Below are positions 12,651 through 25,600 of a DNA stretch of 62,000 bases, piece after piece. The notes under the pieces were generated by a model, which saw nothing but the letters and a program-made list of their open reading frames with translations, did no database searches and was not told the DNA's origin. Each line of letters opens with the position of its first letter. The first letter of the stretch is position 1. Position numbers and translations under genes: made by a program. The stretch is taken from NCBI RefSeq assembly GCF_000003815.2, contig NC_049979.1:3632520-3694519 (forward strand), given 5' to 3'. This DNA comes from Branchiostoma floridae. Its lineage: Eukaryota > Chordata > Leptocardii > Amphioxiformes > Branchiostomatidae.

Positions 12651-15600
12651 CTGTTTGTGTTTCCAGATATTTTAGTCAGCATAACTCAAAAACCTCTGAG
12701 TGGATTACGATGATAATTCTTCTAAGTGGTAAATAATTGTACAATCAACATTGTGACCGGTGTAAATTATCTAAAAGTGAACATAATCAAGCATAGCGGT
12801 CGGAGTTAAATAGTTTATCAAAGCGGCGGAGAGCTCCAAAGAGAGCCCGCTGAATCCTAGATAGTCTGGTTTCAGCACGTGTCAAAAGATCCCTTTCCGT
12901 TTCTGGCTCAATTTTAGCTTTCTCTGAGCGTGGTCATCGATATTATTGTGTATGAGAGATTTAGTTGCGTATATGCCTAAATTGAATATTTTTCCACGTA
13001 CTTTCTAAAATCCTGCCTGCACGTATATTTTTGATACCAATTTTACCAAACAGCATCAACCCCATTATACACGGCTTGACATACGACCAAGTACCTCTCT
13101 TGAAGTGCCACATTCCCCCAGAGGAGCCCGGACGAACAGGTGGGTGGAGTTCCCCTCCGCCCTGCAAGGCGGCGCTGCTAGCTGCACGTCCGCCGGCTGC
13201 ACGGAGTTGTCCGGTGGGCGCGGGAAGCTGACCTCCAGGTGGTCAGAAGTGCAGGTCACGTGGGCAGCGATGTCTGGTATAAAACGTCAATAAAACGTAA
13301 CATGGGCGTTGGGAGTATGAAAAAGTATGAAACATTCTACTGTAAATTACGAAATTAAACAACATGATGAAGAACAGCGGACGCTGTTCGAAACGTCTGA
13401 TTAATTAAAAGAAATCTTATATATATCCAGAAGTATTGACTAATTCACCTACATTTATCGTATTATCCTGGATTACTAAATCTTCACAAACGTAGCATCC
13501 ACAACGTATTATCTAAAACTTTGCTTTATCCAATGACAGCAAAACAGTGTGCATAACATGTGCTCTTCAGTTCTCGAGCAGAGAAAAACGTTACATTGAT
13601 AAAAGGTTATTGACGACATGTATTATGTACAATAGATATTGATAACGTTGCGTACTGTTCGAATTATCATGTTGCCATTCTCCTGCACAGGCCAGACACA
13701 TGTTGAGGGGGTAATAGCTGCACCGCCAGTCGCTGGACGGACAGGGTCCTCGCACCACCCGGTCTATGGCGTCATGCAGAGTCGCCCCCTCCCCCTGGGG
13801 AAGGGACTGGGACAACATGAACTTGGGGGCGGTGGAGGGGGAGGATGGACGGTAGTGGGACGGAATGTAATCTAGATAGCTGGCGACTCCATTGATTAAC
13901 GTGTAGCCCGTTGTGGCAAGACCTTCCCTAAAACCCAAGTTTCTACACGCTAAGTCGGTCCAGGACATCCTGGCATTGTAATGATCGGAACCCCAGTAGA
14001 AAACCTCCCATCCCCTGACAGGCCCCCACTGCCGCGTGACGTTATCGTACAGCTCCACACAGCCGTAGAACTCTCCCCCCACCAGCCGGGTCGTGTTGGA
14101 CTCGTTCGTGATGACGGTAGCGTTGTTGTACTGACCTGTGTGAGATGAACATTTAATTCCTGTTCCTATTATAAGTATCCTTATATCCCACATGTAGAGC
14201 CACAAATTAACATTACCAGCAGTCAATCATTATATTTTTCCGTTATGCATGGTTTACAAACATCTATAAACCAACCGTGAATCATTATTATCCAAATAAT
14301 GTTATAGCCAAACCCCGAAAAGTCCCCATAAAGACCTTCTTCTTATGACTCGTCTTATGCATGGTACAAATAGATGACGATTAGTTTCTTAGCACATGTT
14401 TCTCTCTCTCGCAACATAAATAAAACCATTCACCAGAACCACTGCAAATAACGGGGCTTAAAATGACATTGTGTCATCAACTGGTCGTTGATTAGGACAT
14501 GAATGCCCCATGAGAACAGCAGAAAGTAGTTGTTATAGCTAGTTGCTCGGTTGGTTGGAAAAAGGTTTGCTTCCGGACGTTTCGAGTGACACCCATCACT
14601 TTTCTTCAGCGTTAATCGAAACGTCCGGAAGTAAATATCCGATTTTTGTCCAGTTGCAGAGATTGAATTGTCTATGAATATTATTAACCTGGATATCTAA
14701 CCTTCATAAACTTAGTTCTTACCTAGACATCGGGGTTCCTCTCCCAGCCACGTCATGTTGGATGACATGCAGACGTAGTCACCGGCTAGCTGAGAATGCT
14801 GGAGGTAAGCCGGAGGTCCAACCAACAGGTCGTCTTCCTCAGAGCACTTCACCCTACAGCGACCTTTCACATTTTCGCCGCGGTAGCCGTTATACTCATA
14901 GTCGTAGTCACAGTTCACAGCCTCTACTGCTGCGTCTGGCCACGGGAAGTCACCGCAGGGCCTCGGGTCTGTGGAATCAAAACATAGATATGTATTCCCA
15001 GTGTTATCTTGGCTAGTCTTCAACCCAATACCGACCGAAGAAGGCCATATTAAATCTTCAAACCAGCCAACACGCTCGTAAAGACAGTCAGTGCAGTGGG
15101 CAGGTACCGAGATGCAGCTGTCAGATTATTACTATACTATCATCATCATTACAGGACTGTCACCACAAAACTGCAGATCAGCTGCCACAAATTACACATT
15201 GAAAGCGGAAAGACATAACTGCACTCCTCTGGAACAGCGAATGTGTCAATATTGTAGTAGATTTGGTAGATTACATATAGTTCTTGTAGTGGCTTGACAA
15301 TCAATATATACATCCATTTGTAAGCTATTCGTTTGTCGTGACCTGTACTTCGCCCAGTGGGTGTTCATGAACAATGTCTCTTTCATTTATTATTGGTGTG
15401 ACTACATAGCATTTAGCATGGTATACAATCCTGTTAGCGTTAGTCCGTACTTGAAGGGTAACGGTTAAAGTTAATAAGACTGGATTCCAGGCTAGTATGA
15501 TGTTGTGACTGTGTGACTTTTTTTCGTACACAGAGCAATCTTGTTAGCTGTTACAACTGTGCAAATTAGCTTTGCCTCATTCGCTGACTTCTGGCAGCGC

Positions 15601-18272
15601 TGGCTTTTATTTTCAACATGGGCCAAGGTTCTCTATGCCAGGATAGGGAGTTGCGCGCTCGCCAGAAAGCTAGAAGTCTGCACAGGAGGCTAGCTGACAA
15701 GCTGTGACAATAATTTGGCATGCCGACATGAGCAACGATTAAAACACGTCAGTGAAGATGGGTCGACACGTGGTGTATACGACAGGATAGGTCATCATTC
15801 TCCTACCAGATGTTGTATGTGGTAATATTGCAGGTGTCGACGGAGTAGGCGGAAGTGGAGTAGTCACTGGCGTGGTCCAGGGCGGGGCAGTTGTATATAC
15901 CTCTTGGATGGTCCAGGACGGGTTGTCGACTGGGCAGCGATGTCTGAAACAAATCAAAACAAAACATCAGTACAACGTAACATGTGGGTATAAGTAGCAT
16001 TGTATGCACATTAAAACTTGGAGAACTTAACTTCTGAGTAAAGATTTGTTTCACCAAAAGAAAGTGTGCCAAATATACAAGTATTCAACCCTATTGTCAC
16101 ATGCGTTTGTTCAGCATGTATTTTTTAATTGCGGACATTACTTGTTTTGACGTGTCATATAGCAGCGGCAAACTTTGCATTGTGCTACGAAAAGCATTCC
16201 CCTTAGACGCAATCCGCTTGAATTCAGCATGTCTTTAATACTTCCATCGATGATTTGGTATATCACGCTGAGTAAACAAAAAAGTGACGTTCATTAAAGG
16301 CTATTGTCGACATCTATTCTGTACAATAAATATACGTACCGTGTGAATCATTGTGTTGCCGTTCTCCTGCGCAGGCCAGACACATGGTGCTGTACGTGCA
16401 GTTCCAATGGCCGGACGGACAGGGCCCCCGCACCACGTGGTCTATGGCGTCACGCAGAGTCGCCCCCTCCCAGTGGGGAAGGGACTGGGACAACATGAAC
16501 TTGGGGGCATTAGAGGGGTAGGATTGGTAGTACTTCCCTGGAAGATAACGTAGATAGTTGCCACTGACGACTCCATTGCTTAACCCGTAGCCGGTTGTGG
16601 CAAGTCCCTCCATGAAACCCATGTTTTTACACACCAAGTCTGCCCAGGACATCCTGGCTTCGTAATGAGACTCCCCCTCATAAGGTCTCCACCCCCTGAC
16701 AGGCCCCCACTGTCCCGTGACGTCATCGTACAGCTCTACACAGCCGTAGAACTCTCCCCCCACCAGCCGGGTCCCGGTGGACTCGTCCGTTATCACCGCA
16801 GAGTTGTCGTACTGACCTGTGTGGGATCAACAAGGGAACCTCATTGGTGAGGTGAACGCCATATCAAACAAAAAGAACCCCCCGTTCTATTCCAAATACT
16901 TTGTGGTCAATACCTTGTGTATTTTTGTATTTTTTTGTGAGGGTGCTGCTACGAAACCCACGGCATGAGAGTGAAAGAGTATTTTTTTTTGTTTCTAAAA
17001 GAAACGAACAGAAAATAATGACAAAATTAAGGATATGACCTGGACGTCGATGAAGTACGTCCATGGAGTGAGTAATTGATATGGTCATTACAAACATAAG
17101 CCGAATCCACACTCCTGATTGGATACTGGTCTCCGTTGGCTTTTACGAAACAAGCGTTACTTAGCCTGGATTCCGGTTTTGTTATCTTTTCTACACTTCC
17201 AACTTTCGAACAGGAAGAAAAATTCATCCAACGGTCGCTACTCAAGACAAGACTGGATTCCAGGCTTTTAGTCTTACCTAGACATCGGGGCTCCTCCCCT
17301 AACCAGGTCATATTGGATAACATGCAGACGTAGGTACCGGATAGGTCATACCACGGCAAATGGTAGTTGAAATATGGCGGTCCCACCAACAGATCGTCTT
17401 CGTCGGAGCACTTCACAATACAGCGGCCTTTCACGTCCGGGTAGCTGTAGTGTTGATAGTCATAGTCACAGTTTACAGCCTCTACTGCTGCGTCTGGCCA
17501 CGGGAAGTCACCGCAGGGCCTCGGGTCTGTAGAATCAAACACTGATGTATAATTTCATAATGCAACATTGGCATCCAGGAAAGTCTTCAAACCAATTAAC
17601 CAACCAAGACGCTTGCACTGCCAGTCATTAGGTACAGAAATGTACACAAGGTAACTTTTACTGAACCAACAAGTTAATCAGCCAACTAAATAAAATTTGG
17701 AAACGGTCAGAAATATCAGACAATATCCACCGTATTTCATGAGTGACTGAACGAACCAATTCCGAGTTTTGATTTAAAACCTGGTGAATATAGATTTTCG
17801 TCCAGTCACTGACGTTTTCCATTTTATCCGGATACTTTAACTATTACTTTGCGTATCTTATTACCTGGATGTCTGACCTTCGTCAACGTTCAGAGGTGTC
17901 GTTGACAGACTATCATCACCACAATGCTGATGGTGCGACTGTTAACGTTTTTAACAGCTTTATTGGCCCAACAAAAAGTACAGCCACTTACCAATTTACA
18001 ATGTTTTCTTAATTTTGCAACTTAACATGCCGATTCGGGCGAAGATTAGAACACATCATTCGGATCATGACGAGTCGACACATGGTGTGTAAAGCCGAAT
18101 AGAAGGCCATTCTCCTACCGAGTGTTGTATGTGGCAGTGTTGTAGGTCGCACATGGGCAGGAGTCCAGAATGGTGTAGTTGTAGGTGGAGTATCTGTAGT
18201 TGCTGGGGTTATAGTCCAACTGTTCCCAAGCGGCAGGAGTCCGCACAGGACGGTCATCAGTGACAGCAGCAT
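9352..18272 (-). CDS. Gene B: signal-(CCP-SRCR)x2-ZP-TM receptor, intact
   Basis: Eleven exons, in transcript order: 18119-18272 signal/stalk, 17278-17526 CCP1, 16340-16816 SRCR1, 14723-14968 CCP2, 13656-14135 SRCR2, 13095-13273 ZP-N, 11717-11992 ZP linker, 10741-10865, 10432-10531 and 9991-10156 ZP-C, 9352-9500 TM and tail. The lengths sum to 2,601 nt, so 866 aa with all phases matching. Rough residues: signal 1-20, Thr stalk to 51, CCP1 52-134, SRCR1 135-293, CCP2 294-375, SRCR2 376-535, ZP 536-817, TM about 826-848. The ZP part ends in GRRRREAE (furin-like) followed by [11 protein letters not shown] (hydrophobic patch). The tail reads [19 protein letters not shown]. The donor of the 11717-11992 exon is ambiguous because a minisatellite repeats it; I chose the first donor. 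A relic hybrid exon lies between SRCR1 and CCP2. SRCR-ZP architectures resemble DMBT1-like proteins; the exact function is unknown. Confidence 0.82.
11098..11750 (-). repeat. Splice-donor minisatellite, gene B (about 16 units)
   Basis: These are units of 39-41 bp. Read on the coding strand they contain YPVFVEL followed by CAG or GAG, then GTAGGTCC. The unit at the exon end (11717) is the real 3' end of the ZP linker exon; the rest continue into the intron. Units of 39 bp keep frame (13 codons) and units of 41 bp shift it. Confidence 0.9.
12060..12500. repeat. Palindromic repeat in gene B intron
   Basis: TATGACATAAATACAGCACAG, GTGTATTCCGCATC and GGTACCAGC are followed by GCTGGTACC, GATACGGAATACACGGTG and a further GTGTATTCCGTATC. 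It is related to 1-520. Confidence 0.65.
12527..12660. repeat. (TG)n microsatellite
   Basis: About 130 bp of near-perfect TG dinucleotides with scattered CG. The open frames across it are not genes. Confidence 0.95.
12800..12950. repeat. Interspersed repeat shared with 36,050-36,240
   Basis: GAGAGCCCGCTGAATCCTAG and CCTTTCCGTTTCTGGCTCAA-type stretches recur in the matching intron of gene D. The rest of the 12,010-13,094 intron is unassigned. Confidence 0.45.
14565..14640. repeat. Short hairpin with TTCCGGACGTTTCGA
   Basis: CTTCCGGACGTTTCGA and TCGAAACGTCCGGAAG form an inverted pair about 50 bp apart in the intron between CCP2 and SRCR2 of gene B. The rest of this 580-bp intron shows nothing recognisable. 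Confidence 0.6.
15820..15943 (-). pseudogene. Hybrid relic exon: ZP-N acceptor joined to signal/stalk exon
   Basis: The upstream side (acceptor TTTCAG, then ACATCGCTGCCCA, plus about 40 bp of intron) matches the start of the ZP-N exons. The downstream side (CCTGGACCATCC through the Thr/Pro-rich [16 protein letters not shown] and ACATCTG/GTAGGAG) matches the 3' half and donor of the signal/stalk exons. If spliced in phase 1 from SRCR1 it meets a stop after about 26 codons, so it is probably skipped. Skipping leaves gene B in frame because the flanking exons are 1-1. Confidence 0.65.
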
Positions 18273-18339
18273 GGCTCAGGAAAAGTGGAGACACGGAGGA
18301 CTGCTGCTTGTGACTGTGGTGCTGCTGCAGTAACGGAGT

Positions 18340-18483
18340 CTTTATATTCTCAGACCGCCCATCTAATTAATTATACAATATATATATATATAATTCGGAA
18401 ATGTCAGACACCGGTAGTACTTCACCCCACCCCCTGTCATTAGGTACAGTTTGCACAACTGCATTGCCAAGTCATTTTCCCAT
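18340..18483 (-). promoter_or_regulatory. Gene B core promoter and conserved upstream block
   Basis: TATAAAG sits on the minus strand at 18340-18346, about 70 bp before the ATG. The conserved block is at 18451-18483. Confidence 0.65.
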
Positions 18484-18968
18484 ATATATGTTCTTCAAAA
18501 AGATGTTGTTGATGAAATGACATTGTTATTTATCATACACAGAATTGAGGAATCATTTCAAGCCCAAATTAAAAGAATTATAATAAAGAATTAGAGTCAT
18601 GATATTACAACTGCCTTGTATGTCTAATGGTAATCATTTCCTATATACGATTGTGCAAAAAACAATTTAGGCGTTAGTGAGATTCTTTCAACATCTATTA
18701 TTGTCCAAAGCCCCTAACGAAACATTTACAACATGTTAGTCATCCTCCGGCAACAACACTTGCTGATACTTGAGACATTTATAAAGTGGCTTATGGCCGG
18801 ATAGAAATGTATTTTATGACGGAAGCAAGAGTATCATAATACCATTGTGTCAATATGCACAATATTTACTCTTTTGTGGCGCGGTGGCCCTCATCGGAAC
18901 CAGTTGAACTTACGGTGAAGACGGAAGAGAGAAAAGAAGAAGTGAAGTACATATTTGCTATTCTAATG

Positions 18969-19072
18969 TAGCCTGGGTACCACCCGGGTAGTTGTTGGCT
19001 TCTGCTATCCAAAAAAGCGACTGTATATAGAGTATAATGAACCATAATACTATCCGGGTGGTATCCAGGATA
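18969..19072. mobile_element. Foldback MITE (TAGCCTGGGTACC family), copy 1
   Basis: TAGCCTGGGTACCACCCGGG and CCCGGGTGGTATCCAGGAT-type ends lie about 100 bp apart between genes B and C. Related copies: 48,700-48,833 and 58,165-58,456. Confidence 0.75.
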
Positions 19073-19573
19073 ACTGTAATGATCCACTGGTGTAAATTTA
19101 CAGCACATACTATATGGCATACCAACAGGCAACACTCATCCCGAAATTGCTATGGGAATGAGTTATTTGCAATGTCAAATTGGCGTGGAGGTCTGGAGAC
19201 CACAACACAGATGGTGCCCCCTTTTGTTTTCTCAGTCTTTTTGCTGCGTATTTCTTACCAATGGTGCTCATACGCGTTTTTTTCCTCTTAAACTCTGGTG
19301 GTGCCATCGCCTTCTTTAGCACGTAAGGCGATGTTCTGTGAAATAATTGACATCATTTGCCTGTCGTATCCAAAATGTCAAATCCCACTACCCTACTCGC
19401 CTCAGTCAAGCGTAGAAATGTGGAGTTTGGGCTTCTTGTGTACGTGTGTTGGTATATCTTCGTTAGTCACCTGTTCTGGTCATCTGTTCCAGTTACATTG
19501 GCATCGTTGTGAATCCCACACTTTTACACAAGAACGCACAGAAAAAGACGAGACATTAAAGTTCAATTCCAAT

Positions 19574-19579
19574 TTTAAT
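19574..19579 (-). other. Poly(A) signal ATTAAA, gene C
   Basis: ATTAAA about 55 bp after the stop, conserved in the paralogues. Confidence 0.6.
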
Positions 19580-19634
19580 CTTGACTATGGTTGTAAATGC
19601 ACGTGATAGCGGACAGAGGGAGTTCTTCCCCTGT

Positions 19635-22600
19635 CTAGTAGCTGTTGTGCAGCACACTGTAGCCTGCCTGGCTGCCGTGCCGCCGCGCCTTGTACAGCAG
19701 ACCCACAGACATGGCGACGGCCAGCACGGCACACGCTCCAACCACGGCCCCGGCAGCTGTGACCTGGCCCCCGCGGGTTGTGGTGGTGTCGCCGGGCTCA
19801 CCTGGAAAGATAGAGAAGATGGGGACTATCTTACATGCAACTCTAGGAGTTTTCCCCGTCTCAGGTGGAAAATTCAAAATATGCATTATGTGGAGAACAT
19901 CAAAGGCCAAGAGCTATCTCTAATGGCAACATGCCCTCTTGACATCACCAAGGCAATATATAACTTGTCATGGTCGTGGTTGGTGGCGAGTATTGTGCCG
20001 TAGACGTTGATGTAACTTTACAGGATATGAGACAACTAAAATGGCAGGTAGCGTCAGAATGAACACTTGGCGTTTCATACGACCAATGAAGGTTTGATAG
20101 AACCAAACGGTTAAACCTACTGGATGAAATCACTTTCAAGTTTGATACACCCAACTGTGTCTAAACCTGCTGGCATGCTCACCATTCTGGTCCCTGCGAA
20201 CCACGATGGGGCCCTGGATCAGCCGGTACACCTCGGGTTCGCCCTCGGCTTCCCTCCGCCTCCTGCCCGAGGGCGGCTGGCAGCCCTGCGCGCAGCGGGA
20301 GTTCGGGTCCGAGGCCTTACACAGCAGCACGTTACAGTGCAGGTACACCTAGGGAACATCGACAGAAAAAGATGGCATACAAGTGCTTGGAGAGTAAACA
20401 TTTGGGCAACGTTTAACCTTCGTCAGGGGGTAATGAACTCTGATAGACCTGGTTGCGAGTTGCCAAAACACTGACCGGGAAGAGTATTGTGGCTGTGCAA
20501 AAGAACTTAACCCACAAACATGTAGAATCATGGTAGAATAACATCTGTCATGGAATTTCTTGCTCCCAGATAGGGTCACAGCTTTAACGGTTACCATGTC
20601 AACGCCGCTGGTGTAGGCGAACGCCTGGAAGCCGAAGCGCCCCCTGTCCGGGCCGGGTGACGGGTAGAACTGCAGCGTCGGGAGTTTGGCACAACTGGGA
20701 AGAAAAGAGGATTCAAGGATCGTAGTATATCAAAAATATTAAGCATATAATCTCTAAGCAGATCAGGAGTGCCCTTCTATATCTGTGGCATAACACGCAT
20801 TGGGAGGACCCTCTGATCCACGGAATCGGGAGTTTAAGATCCGTTACGATTTCGCCTCGCTACATCTGCCTGGAGTTCCCTCAGAATCTGTCCATTCCAT
20901 AAAACATCTACCACGTTCAAGAGTTTCTCTTCTTTAGCATGTATCTATAGAATATGAGCGTTTTACTGACCCGTCGACGATGACGTCATTCCGTGTCGTG
21001 TCGTCTGGGTCGTCGCTAGGCGTGGCCACACAGGTGTGAGCAAACACCTGCAGGTCGGCGTCACTGGAGTTCACCTGGATCTGCACGTGGATCATCTGGA
21101 ACACAGAGGTAATGGTTATCATCGATGCATCTTGCCGTAACAGTGCATTCATGTAGGCACAGTTCAGTGACATATGATAGAGTGTCTGGCACGTAGAACC
21201 AACTCTTTAGAGACACGTTGAATGGAAATACTCCACCTACGTTGGAGCTTGTCACGCTAGTTTAAGGTCATGTGTCATGAGCAATAAAGTAAGTCAGCTT
21301 AAAGAAGACGAATGTCACAAGCCTCTGTCTGACTCTCTGATGGGAAACAGTACTTTTTTTCACAATATTCCCTGTCTTTGGTGGGAACTATGAGTATTCC
21401 GGACACACCTCCTGTAACTCCACAAACACCGGATACTCCGGACCTACATGCCGTAACTCCATAAACACTGGATACTCCGGACCTACCTGCCGTTACTCCA
21501 CACAAACACTGGATACTCCGGACCTACCTGCCGTAACTCCACACAAACACCGGATACTCCGGACCTACCTGCCGTAACTCCACACAAACACCGGATACTC
21601 CGGACCTACCTGCCGTAACTCCACACAAACACCGGATACTCCGGACCTACCTGCCGTAACTCCACACAAACACCGGATACTCTGGACCTACCTGCCATAA
21701 CTCCACAAACACCGGATACTCCGGACCTACCTACCGTAGCTCCACACAAACACCGGATACTCCGGACCTACCTGCCGTAACTCCACACAAACACCGGATA
21801 CTCCGGACCTACCTGCCGTAACTCCACACAAACACCGGATACTCCGGACCTACCTGCCGTAACTCCACACAAACACCGGATACTCTGGACCTACCTGCCA
21901 TAACTCCACAAACACCGGATACTCCGGACCTACCTACCGTAGCTCCACACAAACACCGGATACTCCGGACCTACCTGCCGTAACTCCACACAAACACCGG
22001 ATACTCCGGACATACCTGCCGTAACTCCCCAAACACCGGATACTCTGGACCTACCTGCCGTAACTCCACACAAACACCGGATACTCTGGACCTTCCTGCC
22101 GTAACTCCACACAATTGCAAACACCGGATACTCCGGACCTAGCTGCCGTAACTCCACACAAACACCGGATACTCCGGTACTACCTGCCGTAACTCCACAC
22201 AAACACCGGATACTCCGGACCTAGCTGCCGTAACTCCACACAAACACCGGATACTCCGGTACTACCTGCCGTAACTCCACACAAACACCGGATACTCTGG
22301 ACCTACCGGCCGTAACTCCACACAATTGCAAACACCGGATACTCCGGACCTAGCTGCCGTAACTCCACACAAACACCGGATACTCCGGTACTACCTGCCG
22401 TAACTCCACACAAACACCGGATACTCCGGACCTACCTGCCGTAACTCCACAAATACCGGACACTCCGGCCCTACCTGCCGTACTCCACAAACACCGGATA
22501 CTCTGGACCTACCGGCCGTAACTCCACACAATTGCAAACACCGGATACTCCGGACCTAGCTGCCGTAACTCCACACAAACACCGGATACTCCGGACCTAC

Positions 22601-25600
22601 CTGCCGTAACTCCACAAATACCGGACACTCCGGCCCTACCTGCCGTACTCCACAAACACCGGATACCCCAGACCTACCTCCTGTAACTCCACACAAACAC
22701 CGGATACTCCGAACCTACCTGCCGTAACTCCACAAACACCGGATACTCCGTGACCGGCTGCCGGAAGCCGTCAGTCCGGAACAGCTCCATGGAGATCCGG
22801 AAGTCGCCCCTGCCCTGGACGCCGGACCGGATGACGGACTTGAGGTGAGGCCGGAAGTCGAGGGACAGGGTCTTGTTCCGCGGCAGACGACACTCCAGCG
22901 GCACCTTGGTGACCGGTTGCCAGGTGATGCCGCCGTGGGAGGAGTCGGCTCCGACGATCAGGGTGTTCCGGTAGATCATCTCAGCTGGGGTGGACTGGGA
23001 TGGATAAAGAGAAGCCACAAGTTGATGTGATGGGATTGGACGAAAATCTCCATTGAGTAGAAGTGTTATGTAGCAGTCATTTTTGCTACTTTTGTGATGA
23101 GCTTGCCTGTGCGCTAGCTTTTAAGTGCATGGGTATTTGTTTGTATACACTTTGTTTGATACCTCTCGAGAAGTGCCACATTCCCCCAGAGGAGCCCGGA
23201 TGAACAAGTGGGAGGAGTTCCCCTCCGCCCTGCAAGGCGGCGCTGCTAGTTGCACGTCCGCCTGCTGCACGGAGTTGTCCGGTGGGCGCGGGAAGCTGAC
23301 CTCCAGGTGGTCGGACGTGCAGGTCACGTGGGCAGCAATGTCTGGAGTATAACAGTATGAAAGTCAACATTCTACTGTAAATTACGAAACAAAGCACACA
23401 ACGTGACATTATCTAAAACTTTGCAAGTGCATCTAGGATCCAGAGTTGCTTTACCAAAGGCCAATTGGAAGCATGATAGTCAAGGTGCGTACCATGCGTT
23501 CTTCAGTTCTTCAATTCCCGAGCAGAGAATTAGAGAAACGTGACATTGATAAAAGGTTATTAACGACGTGCATTCTGTACTATAAATATAACGTTACGTA
23601 CCATGCGAACCATCATGTTGCCGGTCTCCTGCGCAGGCCAGACACATGGTGTAGTAATCGTACCTGCAGAGAGTGTCGCCGGACGGACAGGGTCCCCGCA
23701 CCACCCGGTCTATGGCGTCATGCAGAGTCGCCCCCTCCCCCTGGGGAAGGGACTGGGACACCATGAACTTGGGGACAGTGGAGGGGTAGGATGGGCTGTA
23801 CAGGTATGGAAGATAATGTATCCATGTGGTACTGACGACTCCGTTGGTTAACTCGAAGCCGACTGTGGAAAGACCCTCCCTGAAACCCAAGTTTCTACAC
23901 GCTAAGTCGGCCCAGGACATCCTGCCGTCGTGATGAGAACCCCACTCCCAAGCGTCCCACCCCCTGACAGGCCCCCACTGCCCCGTGACGTCATCGTACA
24001 GCTCCACACAGCCGTAGAACTCTCCCCCCACCAGCCGGGTCCCGGTGGTCTCATTCGTGATGACGGTAGCGTTGTTGTAGCGACCTGTGTAGGCTAACAT
24101 TCGTATTTCATGGTTTAACTTGCCAGAACGAAGGACATGACATGGCATTACAAAAATAAGCCGAAGCCACACTTCTGATTGGAGGTTGGTGGCCTCCGTT
24201 GGCCTTACAAAACAAGTCTTACTTGATTGGCCTGGCCCATGGATTCCAGTTTTCTTAGTTTTACTCCGCTTCCAACAGCCGAGTCGACAGGAGAATCCAC
24301 ACAGCGACTATCAGAAGGTAACATGGCTGGATTCCAGGCTAAGTCTTACCTAAACATCGGGGTTCCTCTCCCAACCAGGTCATGTTGGCTAAACTGCAGA
24401 CGTAGGTACCGGATAGCTGAGAATACTGGCCATGGTAGCTGAGGTCTGCGGGTCCCACCAACAGATCGTCTTCGGCGGAGCACGTTACGTTACAGCGGCC
24501 TTTCACGTCGGGGTAGTCATAGTTGTAGTCACAGTTCACAGCCTCTACTGCTGCGTCTGGCCACGGGAAGTCACCGCAGGGCCTAGGGTCTGTAGAACAA
24601 AACTCTTGATGTATGATTTCATAATGATACATGTACTTTGTCTAGTCTTCAAACCGACCAACAAGATCGCAACGCAAGGGATGTAGAGAAGTACTTGTCC
24701 GGCTTTTATTATCATTTACACAACAAATGTTGATGGCGCGACTGTTTTTAACAGAGGATTATGCTTTTATTGCTTGTTTTTACCGCGCAATTATGAAGTT
24801 AGCATGCCAATTTAGGACAGGTAATTTTTGTTTTATTAAGATTGCATCATTGCATCACAGAAGGCATCCCAGGCAGGAATACTGATGTTGGATGCCATCG
24901 AACATTATGCAGTTGAACATTTACATAGAATAAAGTAGTACATTATGCAAAAGCATTCATATATGCATTAAGTCCTAAATCATCATCGCGCGCATTTACG
25001 TACCGTGTGGGCCATCGTGTTGCCGTTCTCCTGTACAGGCCAGACACATGGGTTCGTAGTCGCTCCTGCAGTCCCAGTCGTTGTCCGGACAGGGCCCCCG
25101 CACCACCCGGTCTATGGCGACATGTAGAGACGCCCCCTCCCATTGGGGAAGGGACTGGGACAGTATGAACTTGGGGGCCGTGGAGGGGTAGGATTGGCGG
25201 TACCGCCATTGAAGATAATATGTATGACGGTATCTGACAACTCCATTGGCTAAGCTGAAGCCGGCTGTGGCAAGACCCTCCCTGAAACCCAAGTTTCTAC
25301 ACGCTAAGTCGGCCCAGGACATTCTGGCTTTGTCATGATCGGAATCCCACCAGGAAATTTCCCACCCCCTGACAGGCCCCCACTGCCCCGTGACGCCATC
25401 GTACAGCTCCACACAGCCGTAGAACTCTCCCCCCACCAGTCGGGTCCCGGTGGTCGCGTTCGTGATGACGGTAGCGCTGTTGTACTGGCCTGTGTGAGAT
25501 GAACATCTAACATTCGTATTTCATGGTTTAACTTGCCAGTGGGATTTGCACTTGCTATGAGTATGAATTTGAGTATGAACAAGGTTTGTTCCCTGACGGT

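Noticed and set aside
12506-12736. ORFs coding Cys-Val or Thr-His repeats
   Set aside because: Products of a (TG)n microsatellite.
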